64,000 bases of DNA from JBMNGW01 sp050950025 (GCA_050950025.1 JBMNGW010000008.1:18606-82605), one strand, 5' to 3'; positions 55,504 through 64,000 are shown, numbered from the stretch's first letter. The notes: generated by a model from the sequence alone, not told the origin. A program made the numbers and translations.

Positions 55504-56076
55504 ATGCAAAAAGAGTTACTATCCCAAGATGCCCGACTACTTGAAGCTATCCTCTTTATAGAGAATGAGCCGCTAAGTGTTGCTGCGTTATCGCGATTGG
55601 CAACTATGGAAGAAGAGACCTGTTTAGCTGCCCTTAAAGAGATACAAGCCTGATTGGTCTGACTCACATGCACGGACTGGAGTTGTTGGAACAGCACGGC
55701 TCCTACGGCTTTGCTCCGGCAGCCGATTTACATCAAAGACTGCGGGCTTGTTATGGCAAGAAAGTCGATCGGCGACTGACCAAAGCAGCGTTGGAAACGC
55801 TTTCAATTATTGCCTGCCAATTCGCAGCCGATTACCCGCCGCGAGGTGGAAAATATTAGAGGGGTCAACTCCGATTCGATTGTACGCGTGCTGCGCGAGC
55901 GAGAGTATATTAAAGTGATTGGGAAAAAAGATGTGATAGGGTATCCCTCTTTATACGGTACAACCAAGAAATTTCTGCTCGATTTTAATCTAAAAAGTAT
56001 TTCAGCACTGCCTAGGCTTTCTGATATCGACGAACAGAGGTTCATTGAACAAGAGGAGTTGTTTGATGAACATTGA
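55504..56076 (+). CDS. scpB: Segregation and condensation protein ScpB, two frame breaks
   Basis: About 190 residues after correction. The N-terminus RLLEAILFIENEPLSVAALSRL is the first winged helix, and KAALETLSIIA with SQPITRREVENIRGVNSDSI is the second, both typical of ScpB. One base is missing near 55650 and one is extra near 55822, so the total length stays a multiple of three. ScpB binds ScpA in the SMC condensin. It overlaps rlu by 11 bp. Confidence 0.86.
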
Positions 56077-56792
56077 ATATCCTCTACGATTACAAAGCTA
56101 TCTGGCAAAAAGTGGTATGGGCTCGCGTCGTTATTGTGAAACTCTCATCCAAGAGGGAAGGGTTAGCGTTAATACAAAAATTGTCAAACAGATGGGCACC
56201 AAAGTAGAAGCCGATGATGTTGTTATGGTTGACAATCAAACAGTTGAGCCGTTTGCTAAACTGCTCTATTTTGCACTGCACAAACCAAAAGGGTATGTGT
56301 GTTCCCAACGATGATCCATTCGAAAAAAAATTTGCCCGTGAATTAATTAATGTAAAAGAACAAAAACTGTTATTTCATGTAGGACGCCTTGATAAAGATT
56401 CTACTGGACTCATTATTTACACTAATGATGGACAGGCGGCCCAAAAAATTATGCACCCTTCATTCGAAATAGAAAAAGAGTATGTTGTTACGACAAAAGA
56501 ACCGCTACAGCGTTCTCATTTACAACAAGCACGCCAAGGTATCTATATAGATCACCAATTGCCTTATGTCATTAAGCAGTTTGAACTGTTAGGCAAGCGA
56601 AAAGCATCTATAATCCTTACAGAAGGAAAGAACAGAGAAATTCGGAAGATTTTCGCCCACTTTGGGTATACCATAACTAGTTTAGTGCGCCTCAGAATTG
56701 GCCAAATAGAATTAGGAAACTTGGCCGTAGGGCGCTATAGGGCAATTTCTAAAGAACATATAGCTTTGCTTTTGGAGGCAACAGATGAATAA
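56066..56792 (+). CDS. RluB/RsuA-family pseudouridine synthase, one frame break
   Basis: 241 residues after removing an extra C near 56304. An S4 domain (RLQSYLAKSGMGSRRYCETLIQEGRV) is followed by the catalytic GRLDKDSTGLIIYTNDG with the essential Asp, and EGKNREIRKIFAHFGYTITSLVRLRIG. Family members modify 23S or 16S rRNA; RluB is the most likely of these. It stands between scpB and cmk as in many bacteria, and overlaps cmk by 8 bp. Confidence 0.87.
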
Positions 56793-59212
56793 GAAAACCA
56801 ACCTACCACTAGTCAGTGGCTTTGTCGTCGCTATCGACGGGCCTGCAGGGGTGGGTAAAAGCAGCATTGCAAACCTCATTGCACAGCATCTTGGTTTCTA
56901 TTTTCTAAATTCAGGTAATTTTTACCGTGCCATAACAAAGGCAGTGCTCGATACAAAAAAAGATCCTCTTTCAGCTGAAGCGGTTTTAGAAACTGCCACC
57001 ACCTTAAAACTTGAAATTAAAGAGGGGCGATTGTTCTCTAATGATGTAGATGTAGAAGATGAACTACGAAGAAGCGACATCGATGCGTATGTTGCCCAAC
57101 ACTCAGCCATTGTTGAGCTTAGGGCGCTTGTGAATACACAATTGCAGGCCTTGGCAAAAGGGGGATTGAATATCGTCTGTGAGGGCAGAGATATTACCAC
57201 AGTCGTTTTCCCTCAAGCTCAAGTTAAGTTTTTTTTAGATGCTTCTGCTGAAGTAAGAGCTAAAAGAAGATACGATCAAATGCCCTCAGAAATGACGTAT
57301 GAAGAGGTTTTGGAAGCAGTTCAAAAACGGGATGAAATCGATCGAAATAAGCCGGTAGGAGCCTTAAAAGTGGCCTCAGATGCCCTTTATATCGATACCT
57401 CGTACTTGACCATAGATGAAGTTTATGAGAGAGTGTTACGTGCTGTAATTACCCGTATGGAGGGTGAAAAATTGGGTCAGGAGAGTAATGTGGAAGAAGT
57501 AAAAGAAGTGTTGGAAACACAGGAAGAGGCTCAGCAGAGTTCTGATTTGCAGACAATGTTGCAGGAGCACTACCTGAAATCTCTTGATGAAATTGAAGAC
57601 GGTCAACTTATTACCGGTACTGTTGTTCAGGTCAATAATGAGTACATATTTGTGGATGTGGGGTATAAGTCAGAGGGGAGAATCAGCCTCGAAGAATTTC
57701 CCACTATTCCTGCCGTCGGCGACGAAGTCAAGGTTATGATAGTCAACAAGGAAGGCAAAGGCGGACAAATCGTCATTTCCAAAAAACGAGCTGACATCAA
57801 AGAACGAGCCGATGTATTAAAAGAGGCAGCTGCTAATAGATCACCGGTGATGGGTAAATTCGTAAAGGTGATTAAAGGTGGTTTTGAAGTCGATTTAGGC
57901 AATGAGTTTATGGGATTTTGCCCCCTTTCAAAAGCCGACGTCATGCGGGTTGAAGATCCCGAAAGTCTTCTTGGTATTGCCGATTATTTTATCATCGATA
58001 AATTTCATACCGGTTTCAAACTCAAAAGCGTTGTATCACGACGTGAATACCTTGAGAAGAAAATAAAAGAGAACAAAGAGAAATTCTTTGAAAACGTCAA
58101 AATCGGAGATGTCGTTGAAGGAACTGTCAAAAGCTTTACTAGTTTTGGCGCCTTTATTGATTTAGGTGGTTTTGATGGATTGTTGCATATCAACGATATG
58201 AGCTGGGGCCATGTGACTAAACCCAAAGATTTTGTCAAAAAAGGGCAGGTCATACAGTTGCGGTTAATTAATATTGACCCTGCCTCGCAGAAAATAAACC
58301 TTTCGTTAAAGCACATGCAAGAGGATCCTTGGAATACATTTGAAGAGCGCTATGCTGTTGATGATGTTGTTAAGGCTCCGGTGACAAAGATCACCACCTT
58401 CGGTGCTTTCATTGAAATTGAGCCTGGTATTGAGGGCTTGCCCATATTTCAGAACTTTCTTGGACCAGAAGAATTAATAACCCCAAAGAAGTTGTTTCTA
58501 TTGGTGATGTGGTTGAAGCGAAAATCTTGGGCTACGATTTAGATAAAAAGCGGGTAAGCTTAGGATTGAAACAGCTTGATGAAAACCCGTGGGATACTAT
58601 TGAAGAGCGGTATCCTTTAGGCAAAACATTAAGCAAACCAGTTGTCAAAATCACTAACAGTGGAGCATTCATTAACCTTGAAGAGGGGATTGATGGTTTC
58701 CTCCATCTTGATGATGTGTCTTGGACGAAGAAAATTCGTAATATGAATGAATTTTGTAAAGAGGGAGACGTCATTGACGTTGTAGTAACCAGAATCGATT
58801 CCCAAACACGCCATATTCGTTTAGGGGTGAAACAACTGGAAGGAAATCCCTGGCAAACATTGCGCCAAGATTATCCAAGAGGGTCTGTTATCAGCGGAGA
58901 AGTGAGCAGCGTAACTGATTTTGGTGTTTTTGTTCGCGTTCTTGGTGATATTGAAGGACTTATTTCTAAGTACAATTTGGTGGGACCAGATGAAGAATTC
59001 ACTGATGAAGTACTGAAGAAATACAAAGTAGGCGATGCCATCAGTGCTGCAGCTGTGTAGAAATTAATCCATCTACCCAGAAGCTGAGCCTTTCAATCAA
59101 AGAAATGATTCGCAAATCACAGCAGTCGGAAATTTCAAACTATATTCATGATGACGACGGCGATACATACACCTTCGGCGATTTGATTGACTCACGCAAA
59201 AACAACAATTGA
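56785..59212 (+). CDS. cmk-rpsA: Cytidylate kinase fused to ribosomal protein S1, two frame breaks
   Basis: 809 residues after correction. Residues 1-225 are CMK: P loop DGPAGVGKSS (18-27), GRDITTVVFP and the LID RAKRRYDQMPSEMTYEEV. An acidic linker leads to about six S1 repeats from residue 270 on (for example GDVVEGTVKSFTSFGAFIDLGGFDGLLHIN). Single G losses near 58438 and 59056 split it; adding them restores GLAHISELSWTRR and VVEINPSTQKLSL. CMK phosphorylates CMP/dCMP; S1 helps ribosomes bind mRNA. In most bacteria these are adjacent separate genes; the fusion is known in treponemes. Confidence 0.9.
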
Positions 59213-59228
59213 TAACGGGGCATTGATA

Positions 59229-59915
59229 ATGGCTAAAACAGAAAAGAGCAAAACTGCAGGGATGTTCGAATCGAAATTCAGTGCGCTGATTAGTCGCCAT
59301 AAATGGCTGCTTGTCATCATCGGCATTGTTCTCGTCGTTGCCCTGATTGCTTCTTGGATTGGCATCTCTGCTGCTGAAAAAAAGGCAGATCAGCGCCAGC
59401 TGGCTTTAAACGTAGCTGAAGACACCTACCATAGGTGGGCAGCTTTGGAAGATAAGAGCAGTAGCGAAGCGGTTGCTCAACAACAAGAGATAACCACAGA
59501 ACTTCAAGCTTTAGCCCAGCGTAAAGGCAGTAGCTACCCAACTGTAAAAGCCCAGTACCTGCTGGGCTTGATGGCTTTTGAGCAAAAAGATTACCAACAA
59601 GCTTTACAGTATTTTGAAACGATTGTTCACAATGGCAAATCGACCTATCTCTCTTCATTAGCACTGTTTAATGCAGCAGTTGTTCATGAAGAACTGGGCG
59701 ATGAAGATGCTGCTTTGGAGCAATACCAAACGATTTACGACACATGGGGAACAGAAGGCGCCGAATCGGCTAAAGCCTTATTTAATGTTGCCCGTATTCA
59801 AGAAGAACGGGGCAATCTTGATTTGGCCAAAGCCTTGTTTCAACAGCTTGCTGATGATTTTCCGGCTTCAGAATACGCTAAGCTAGCTCAAACAAAAGTC
59901 GTGGTTCTGCCTTAA
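59229..59915 (+). CDS. Membrane-anchored TPR protein
   Basis: 228 residues from ATG 59229, 16 bases after the cmk-rpsA stop. A single TM (WLLVIIGIVLVVALIASWIG) near residues 25-44 is followed by a periplasmic TPR array (KAQYLLGLMAFEQKDYQQAL, LALFNAAVVHEELGDEDAAL, ALFNVARIQEERGNLDLAKA). The layout resembles YfgM-type proteins that work with periplasmic chaperones near SecYEG. The name is not certain. Confidence 0.65.
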   Translation: MAKTEKSKTAGMFESKFSALISRHKWLLVIIGIVLVVALIASWIGISAAEKKADQRQLALNVAEDTYHRWAALEDKSSSEAVAQQQEITTELQALAQRKGSSYPTVKAQYLLGLMAFEQKDYQQALQYFETIVHNGKSTYLSSLALFNAAVVHEELGDEDAALEQYQTIYDTWGTEGAESAKALFNVARIQEERGNLDLAKALFQQLADDFPASEYAKLAQTKVVVLP

Positions 59916-59943
59916 TATCGGTAAACCTCCACAAGGAGGAGCA

Positions 59944-60838
59944 ATGAACAGATGTCGGTATCACACAATTCTAGCACTAGCAGTGCTGCTGGCATCTGTG
60001 TTTCTGCTTCTTAGTTGTGGCTTTCCTATCTATGTCAATTTTGATGAAGAAATACAACTCACACCACTTTCATCTATTGGAGATCAATTAACCCTAGAGG
60101 CGACAATCAACGATGCTGGTCTGGCTAAAATGGCCTCTTACCAAGCTAATGATCCTGCTTTAAAATTCTTTTATGTTGTTTCTACCAACCCTAGTTTATC
60201 AAATCCTGTGTTTAACAGCGGTGATATTAATGTAGGTTCCTATTCTCTGGATAATGTGAACAAATCCTTTGATTCCTATTTTAAAGGTAAAACTGGTAAT
60301 GGAAGAGGGTGGGGGCCTGAAAATCAAAGCTCAGAAGCACCGGGGTTTTTTCCTCTACAGTAAAACAGATGGAACACATCGTAACTTTGCCCGTTTTTCT
60401 GTCGACATTGAGGATGAAATTTCAGAAAACGCAGGTATTCTGGTAGGTACTTTTTCAGAAGATTTAGGTTCTGGAAACTTTACATTCGGCCAAGCTCCTT
60501 ATATGGATGTACCTCTCTCTTTTTCCAGTTCAAAGAAATCGTTTACTTTTACCCTTAAAAAAACGGCTTCAGAGCCTGATGGGCCGTATGCTATTACTAT
60601 TAGTGTCGATGGTTCATCACCACGAAACTTTGCCAGTTATAAGAAACACTATTTCCCTTCTCAAAAAGAACAGGTACAAACGCTTATCGCTGAAAATGAG
60701 TACTTTTATGATCCTTTAAAAAATACTTCTCAAAATTTTTATTTACACATCTGGGCAGCAGTTTATCTAGGTGAGGGGAATTTTACTAATATTTATTGGA
60801 GTGCATTGAAATATCTGGGTGCATTGAACCTCTTTTAA
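59944..60838 (+). CDS. Lipoprotein of unknown function, one frame break
   Basis: 297 residues after correction. The signal peptide ends with lipobox LLLSC (mature Cys at about residue 25). The mature part is beta-rich with no recognised motif (FSVDIEDEISENAGILVGTF, MDVPLSFSSSKKSFTFTLKK). An extra base in the G-rich stretch 60306-60316 splits the frame. It is preceded by AAGGAGG. It follows the TPR gene after 28 bp, probably in the same transcript. Confidence 0.6.
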
Positions 60839-60895
60839 GATGAGATAAAATGTATATAATGTATATTCTGTCAACTAGAGTGAAGGAGTTACTGT

Positions 60896-61708
60896 ATGAT
60901 TGAGTATCAGTTCAGAGAAGCTAGGACCCTTGGAGAAGCTTTTGAACAGCTCTATGCTATTTTAAAGATGCTCAGAAGCCCCCAAGGCTGTCCTTGGGAT
61001 CGAGAACAGAAACCATATGACAGTGCGCTTTCATTAATGGAAGAACTGTATGAATATTTAGATGCCTTGGATGCTAATGATAAAGATGGGATTCAAGAAG
61101 AGATCGGGGACGTTTTACTTAATGCTTTGATGATAATGCGCATGCACTACGAAATAGATGATCTTTCTCCAATTGATGCAGTTAACGATGTGTGTGCCAA
61201 ATTAATACGACGTCACCCTCATGTTTTTTCTACTGCCCATGCTACTAACAGCAGCGAGGTGTTAAAACTTTGGAATTCGGTTAAAGAGACTGTTGAGGGG
61301 AAAAAGGAGATCAAGGCCGATTTCTTTGAACGTATTCCTCAATCAATGCCACCTTTAGATGAAGCTTGGCAAATACAAAAGAAAATGGAAAAAGTTGGGT
61401 TTGATTGGCCTGATATAAATGGAGTTTTAGCTAAAGTTCAAGAAGAGCTAACTGAGTTACAAGACGCACTTCAAAACAATGAGGGTGTTGAACAAGAACT
61501 TGGCGATCTGCTGTTTTCAGTTATCAATGTTACCCGTTATATAGATCTTCATCCGTCTGTTGCCTTACACAAAACGAATAAGAAAATTAGAAGGCGTTTT
61601 AATGAGGTTGTTCGTCTTGCTACTGAAGCTGGCATTGCTGTGGAGAAAAAATCAGCTGATGCATTAAATGAGCTTTGGGATCAAATCAAAGAAGAAGAGC
61701 ATCTTTAG
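60896..61708 (+). CDS. mazG: Nucleoside triphosphate pyrophosphohydrolase MazG
   Basis: 270 residues with two MazG domains. The first has CPWDREQKPYDSALSLMEELYE and EEIGDVLLNALM (the ExxE-ExxD metal motif); the second has VQEELTELQDAL and EQELGDLLFSVINVTR. It hydrolyses NTPs to NMP and PPi and can lower stress nucleotides. AAGGAG precedes the ATG. A TATAAT lies at 60855-60860 but no clear -35 pairs with it. It converges with the next gene by 4 bp. Confidence 0.93.
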   Translation: MIEYQFREARTLGEAFEQLYAILKMLRSPQGCPWDREQKPYDSALSLMEELYEYLDALDANDKDGIQEEIGDVLLNALMIMRMHYEIDDLSPIDAVNDVCAKLIRRHPHVFSTAHATNSSEVLKLWNSVKETVEGKKEIKADFFERIPQSMPPLDEAWQIQKKMEKVGFDWPDINGVLAKVQEELTELQDALQNNEGVEQELGDLLFSVINVTRYIDLHPSVALHKTNKKIRRRFNEVVRLATEAGIAVEKKSADALNELWDQIKEEEHL

Positions 61709-62502
61709 TCCTTTTTGGTTTTATGGAGCCTCTTTGTTAATTTTTCTCTTCTTTGGCGAGCACGCTGGCGCAATTGATTAAGTAAGCGCTGTTTTTCACT
61801 ATCTTTACTGCTCATTGAGGGAAAGACTGCTAAAAAACGTTTGGCTGAACTATCTAAACGTAATTTGAACTCTTCAATTTCCAATCCAATGAGTTCTTTT
61901 AATTGGGAGACTTTCTTTGATGGAGTCAATGATGAAATTAATGTTAGCCTGTGTTCCCAATTTTGCATTCTTTGTTTGAATTCGCTAAGCTGCTTCTGAA
62001 AAGCTGAAAGACGGTACACTGAAACGATCGTATCAATGGCAATAAGGACTAAAAAGAGAACGGCACCGTACATAAGAACCTTTTTGGGCAGCCTAAAGAC
62101 AGCAAAGGCAACCAGAGGATGAATTAAAAAGATGAGTGCTAAACCTAGCAAACCAAAGAGTATCGAATTTAGTAAACAAATTCTCCCTCTTAAATGAAAA
62201 CGATAATTACTGTAATCCCATAAACGGGTATGAAAAAGAATTTCCAATAGATAGCTACTCACATATTCGACGGCACTGGTAATCAGAACAGAAATAAGAA
62301 AAATAACAAAAGGAGTGTGTTCACTTTCTCCAAATAAGGCCACTATAAAGAAAGCACCAAAGCCATAAATCGGTAGATACGGGCCGTGTAAAAACCCTCT
62401 ATTGACGAGCTTTCTCTCTCCTAAAGAGCAATAAACCACTTCAATAAGATAGCCAATACTGGCATAGATGAAAAAATACCAGATGGATATTTCTATGTTC
62501 AT
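61705..62502 (-). CDS. PF06541-like multi-pass membrane protein
   Basis: 265 residues from ATG 62502. The family blocks are RGFLHGPYLPIYGFGA and WDYSNYRFHLRGRICLLNS, which I recall from the putative type-IV ABC transporter permease family (CmpB-like, PF06541). About five TM segments in the first 170 residues precede a basic, coiled C-terminal tail (about 175-265). The annotation as transporter is weak; function is unknown. The start is chosen because a promoter ends 7 bases before it; a TTG at 62538 would overlap the -35 box. Confidence 0.65.
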   Translation of the reverse strand: MNIEISIWYFFIYASIGYLIEVVYCSLGERKLVNRGFLHGPYLPIYGFGAFFIVALFGESEHTPFVIFLISVLITSAVEYVSSYLLEILFHTRLWDYSNYRFHLRGRICLLNSILFGLLGLALIFLIHPLVAFAVFRLPKKVLMYGAVLFLVLIAIDTIVSVYRLSAFQKQLSEFKQRMQNWEHRLTLISSLTPSKKVSQLKELIGLEIEEFKLRLDSSAKRFLAVFPSMSSKDSEKQRLLNQLRQRARQRREKLTKRLHKTKKD

Positions 62503-62509
62503 TGTCTTA

Positions 62510-62538
62510 AGTATACGGCTTAGCACTTCTTCAGGCAA
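62510..62538 (-). promoter_or_regulatory. Leaderless-type promoter of the PF06541-like gene
   Basis: On the minus strand TTGCCT (62538-62533), 17 bp and TATACT (62515-62510) end 7 bases before ATG 62502. TAAGACA between them contains no Shine-Dalgarno. Confidence 0.6.
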
Positions 62539-62554
62539 TAAAATGAACTGTAAG

Positions 62555-62583
62555 TTGTTGTTTCAGAAGAAAAATGGTACCAT
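62555..62583 (+). promoter_or_regulatory. Leaderless-type promoter of the GntR/RCK_C gene
   Basis: TTGTTG (62555-62560), 17 bp and TACCAT (62578-62583) end 6 bases before ATG 62590. It is back to back with the promoter of the divergent membrane protein. Confidence 0.45.
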
Positions 62584-62589
62584 AAAGGT

Positions 62590-63273
62590 ATGAGAAGAGA
62601 AGAAATGCGCACTGGACAATCTTCGAAAAAGAAGCGAGATACCATTGCCATTTATGCCAAGATTGCTTTAGATATTGCCCATCGAATCGTCAATGGAGAA
62701 ATACCCGAAGGTAAAAGACTCTCAGGACGCTCTTTAATGTCGAGTGAATATGGAGTTTCCAGTGAAACAATTAGACGCTCTTTCTCTCTTTTAGAAGACG
62801 TTGGGGTCGTAACTGTCCATCAAAATAGCGGAGTTGTTGTTTCCTCCAAAGCTAAAGCTGTTGATTATATTGCCAAGTTTGATACCAAACGACGGACAGA
62901 TGAACTGTTGAAACGGATGCGAGAGCTGATTGAAAAACATGGAAAAATAGAAAAAGAACTATTTGATATTACTCGTACCTTGATTGATTCTACCAATCGT
63001 TTCACTGCCAGTAACCCGTTTTATACCTTTGAAATTACTGTTGATGCCAATTCTTTAGTTGCCGGCAATACTCTTGGCACCTTACAATTTTGGCAAAAGA
63101 CGCATGCCACTGTTATTGCAATCAGAAGAGATGGATCGATCCTCCTTTCACCTGGACCCGATTTAACATTACTGGTAAATGATACGCTTGTTTTAGTCGG
63201 AGATCACCACGCTCGACCGTTAGTGGAAGAACTTGTAACAGCCAAGGGTTCTAACACCTCTATTGCTAATTAG
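62590..63273 (+). CDS. GntR winged-helix regulator with RCK_C (TrkA_C) ligand domain, BusR-like
   Basis: 227 residues. A GntR-type winged helix at about 20-88 (LDIAHRIVNGEIPEGKRLSG, SSEYGVSSETIRRSFSLLED) is followed by a coiled linker (about 98-135). An RCK_C domain at about 145-220 has AGNTLGTLQFWQKTHATVIA, LLSPGPDLTLLVNDTLVLVG. This order is that of BusR, which binds c-di-AMP through RCK_C and represses osmolyte uptake. Ligand and targets here are inferred. The ATG at 62605 is an alternative start with AGAGAAG upstream. Confidence 0.8.
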   Translation: MRREEMRTGQSSKKKRDTIAIYAKIALDIAHRIVNGEIPEGKRLSGRSLMSSEYGVSSETIRRSFSLLEDVGVVTVHQNSGVVVSSKAKAVDYIAKFDTKRRTDELLKRMRELIEKHGKIEKELFDITRTLIDSTNRFTASNPFYTFEITVDANSLVAGNTLGTLQFWQKTHATVIAIRRDGSILLSPGPDLTLLVNDTLVLVGDHHARPLVEELVTAKGSNTSIAN

Positions 63274-63311
63274 TTATGCCATAGCGCTTTAGAAATTCCT
63301 GTTATTTACGC

Positions 63312-63341
63312 TTGACAAACTGCCAATCTCTATAGTTTAAT
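63312..63341 (+). promoter_or_regulatory. Promoter of the ABC substrate-binding protein gene
   Basis: TTGACA (63312-63317), 18 bp and TTTAAT (63336-63341). Unlike the leaderless set it gives a leader of about 97 bases ending with AAAGGAG. Confidence 0.65.
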
Positions 63342-63354
63342 GAGGTTGTCAGTT

Positions 63355-63415
63355 TGGATGGGCTTTGACCCACCGGCGGTTTTTTGTGTTTGGTTTTTTG
63401 GCACAATCCCATCCA
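63355..63415 (+). promoter_or_regulatory. Structured 5' leader of the substrate-binding protein gene
   Basis: TGGATGGG (63355-63362) can pair perfectly with CCCATCCA (63408-63415), enclosing 45 nt. The first strand can instead pair locally (TGGG with CCCA at 63369-63372), and two six-T runs follow at 63380-63385 and 63393-63398 or so. The alternative pairings suggest a switchable leader; no known riboswitch class was recognised. Confidence 0.4.
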
Positions 63416-63444
63416 TATCCTATCTACCTAACAAAGGAGAAGAT

Positions 63445-64000
63445 ATGAAACGCCTAGGAATTGTGCTTTTCATTACACTATTGATGATTCCTGTTTTATT
63501 GTTTTCAACAGGGCAAAAAGAAAAAGCAGCTGAAAAGAAAATTGTCCGAGTCGCCGAGCAAGTTCCCGGCCTCATTACTCCCGGAGTGTGGGATGGCCAG
63601 GCCTTTTCCCTCAACTCTTCCATCTATGAATACCTTGCCGATATCGATGCAGAAAGCGGAGAATTAGTCCCCGTCTTAGCCTCTTCATGGTCTACTGATG
63701 ATGGAAAAATATGGACAATTAAGCTCAATCAAGGGGTAACATTCCATAACGGTTCTGCTTTTAGCTCAGAGGATGTGAAATTTACCATTGAAAGAACGCA
63801 AAATCCTGCTATCGGACATTTGAAAAAGGAAGATTTTGCTGTTGTCTCTTCGGTAGAGACTCCAGATCCTTTTACAGTGATTATCCACTTAAGCGAATCT
63901 CGACCGACATTTATCTATCAGTTCACCGACTATAATATGGCAATACTGAGCGCCCATTACGATTATGATACTTTGGGTGAATCAAAGCCGATGGGAACCC
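63445..64000 (+). CDS. ABC transporter substrate-binding protein, family 5 (3' truncated)
   Basis: The first 185 residues are in the window. A signal peptide (MKRLGIVLFITLLMIPVLLF) has no lipobox cysteine, so it is probably a soluble periplasmic protein. Family 5 (peptide/nickel) features are LVPVLASSWSTDDGKIWTIK, LNQGVTFHNGSAFSSEDVKFT and HYDYDTLGESKPMGT. Such proteins deliver oligopeptides, nickel or sugars to an ABC importer. AAAGGAG precedes the ATG. The downstream permease genes would lie beyond the edge. Confidence 0.88.
   Translation, partial: MKRLGIVLFITLLMIPVLLFSTGQKEKAAEKKIVRVAEQVPGLITPGVWDGQAFSLNSSIYEYLADIDAESGELVPVLASSWSTDDGKIWTIKLNQGVTFHNGSAFSSEDVKFTIERTQNPAIGHLKKEDFAVVSSVETPDPFTVIIHLSESRPTFIYQFTDYNMAILSAHYDYDTLGESKPMGT

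Noticed and set aside
62503..62538. TTG start at 62538 for the PF06541-like gene
   Set aside because: It would place the start inside the -35 box of the best promoter and lacks a Shine-Dalgarno; ATG 62502 fits the leaderless geometry.
1..64000. CRISPR arrays, insertion sequences, prophage, tRNA and rRNA genes
   Set aside because: No regularly spaced repeats of 25-40 bp, no transposase or integrase motifs, no GTTCGA-type tRNA arms other than tmRNA and no rRNA sequence were seen by eye. A covariance-model scan would be decisive.

Overview
The window reads as a housekeeping segment of a spirochaete chromosome (Spirochaetota, probably close to Sphaerochaetaceae; this is inferred from gene content, not from a search). 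Pointers are a cytidylate kinase fused to ribosomal protein S1, a very large GreA, a TamB gene directly followed by an Omp85 gene, several lipoproteins and barrel proteins implying an outer membrane, and spirochaete-like versions of nearly all core genes. No rRNA, tRNA, insertion sequence, prophage or CRISPR array was seen; the only RNA gene recognised is tmRNA.

Layout. 1-5.4 kb: the tail of a c-di-AMP phosphodiesterase (pgpH), ybeY, a CorC/TlyC CBS protein, then gapA-pgk-tpiA-secG. 5.4-8.7 kb: a flavodoxin-like protein, a SurA/PrsA-type chaperone, nusB, map and a phosphoribosyltransferase. 8.7-10.3 kb (minus): a barrel protein and a badly frame-broken lipoprotein. 10.4-13.4 kb: folD, miaB, sirtuin. 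13.4-15.2 kb (minus): the most accessory-looking stretch, with a DUF6530-like gene, a small ribbon-helix-helix (RHH) protein and an SPFH membrane protein. 15.2-19.2 kb: rpsD, a barrel protein, tmRNA, smpB and a membrane PEGA/SUMF1 protein. 19.2-26 kb: lepB, hemW, yebC, ruvCAB, queA, tmk. 26-36.3 kb: tamB, bamA, mutS. 36.4-49.4 kb: one long cluster, rimP-nusA-infB-rbfA-truB-ribF-rpsO-pnp-dut-lptF-lptG-tgt. 49.4-52.1 kb (minus): the GreA fusion. 52.3-60.8 kb: rpe, dtd, recA, scpA, scpB, rlu, cmk-rpsA, a TPR protein and a lipoprotein. 60.9-64 kb: mazG, a PF06541-like membrane protein, a BusR-like GntR/RCK_C regulator and the start of an ABC substrate-binding protein.

Sequence quality matters here. 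About 30 frame breaks were found, most of them in essential single-copy genes (gapA, pgk, ruvB, mutS, scpA, cmk-rpsA). Most are one-base losses or gains in short homopolymers, and the reading resumes in family sequence in the next frame. I treat them as sequence errors and annotate full gene spans.

Three observations stand out. First, six gene starts that lack a Shine-Dalgarno sequence each have a -35/-10 promoter ending 6-7 nt before the start codon, which predicts leaderless mRNAs beside conventional leadered ones. Second, the SPFH-RHH operon has a perfect 22-bp palindrome abutting its -10 box, and a five-copy 8-bp tandem array lies in front of the neighbouring DUF6530-like gene; together they look like a small self-regulated locus. 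Third, the window carries both a c-di-AMP hydrolase and a regulator with the architecture of the c-di-AMP sensor BusR.
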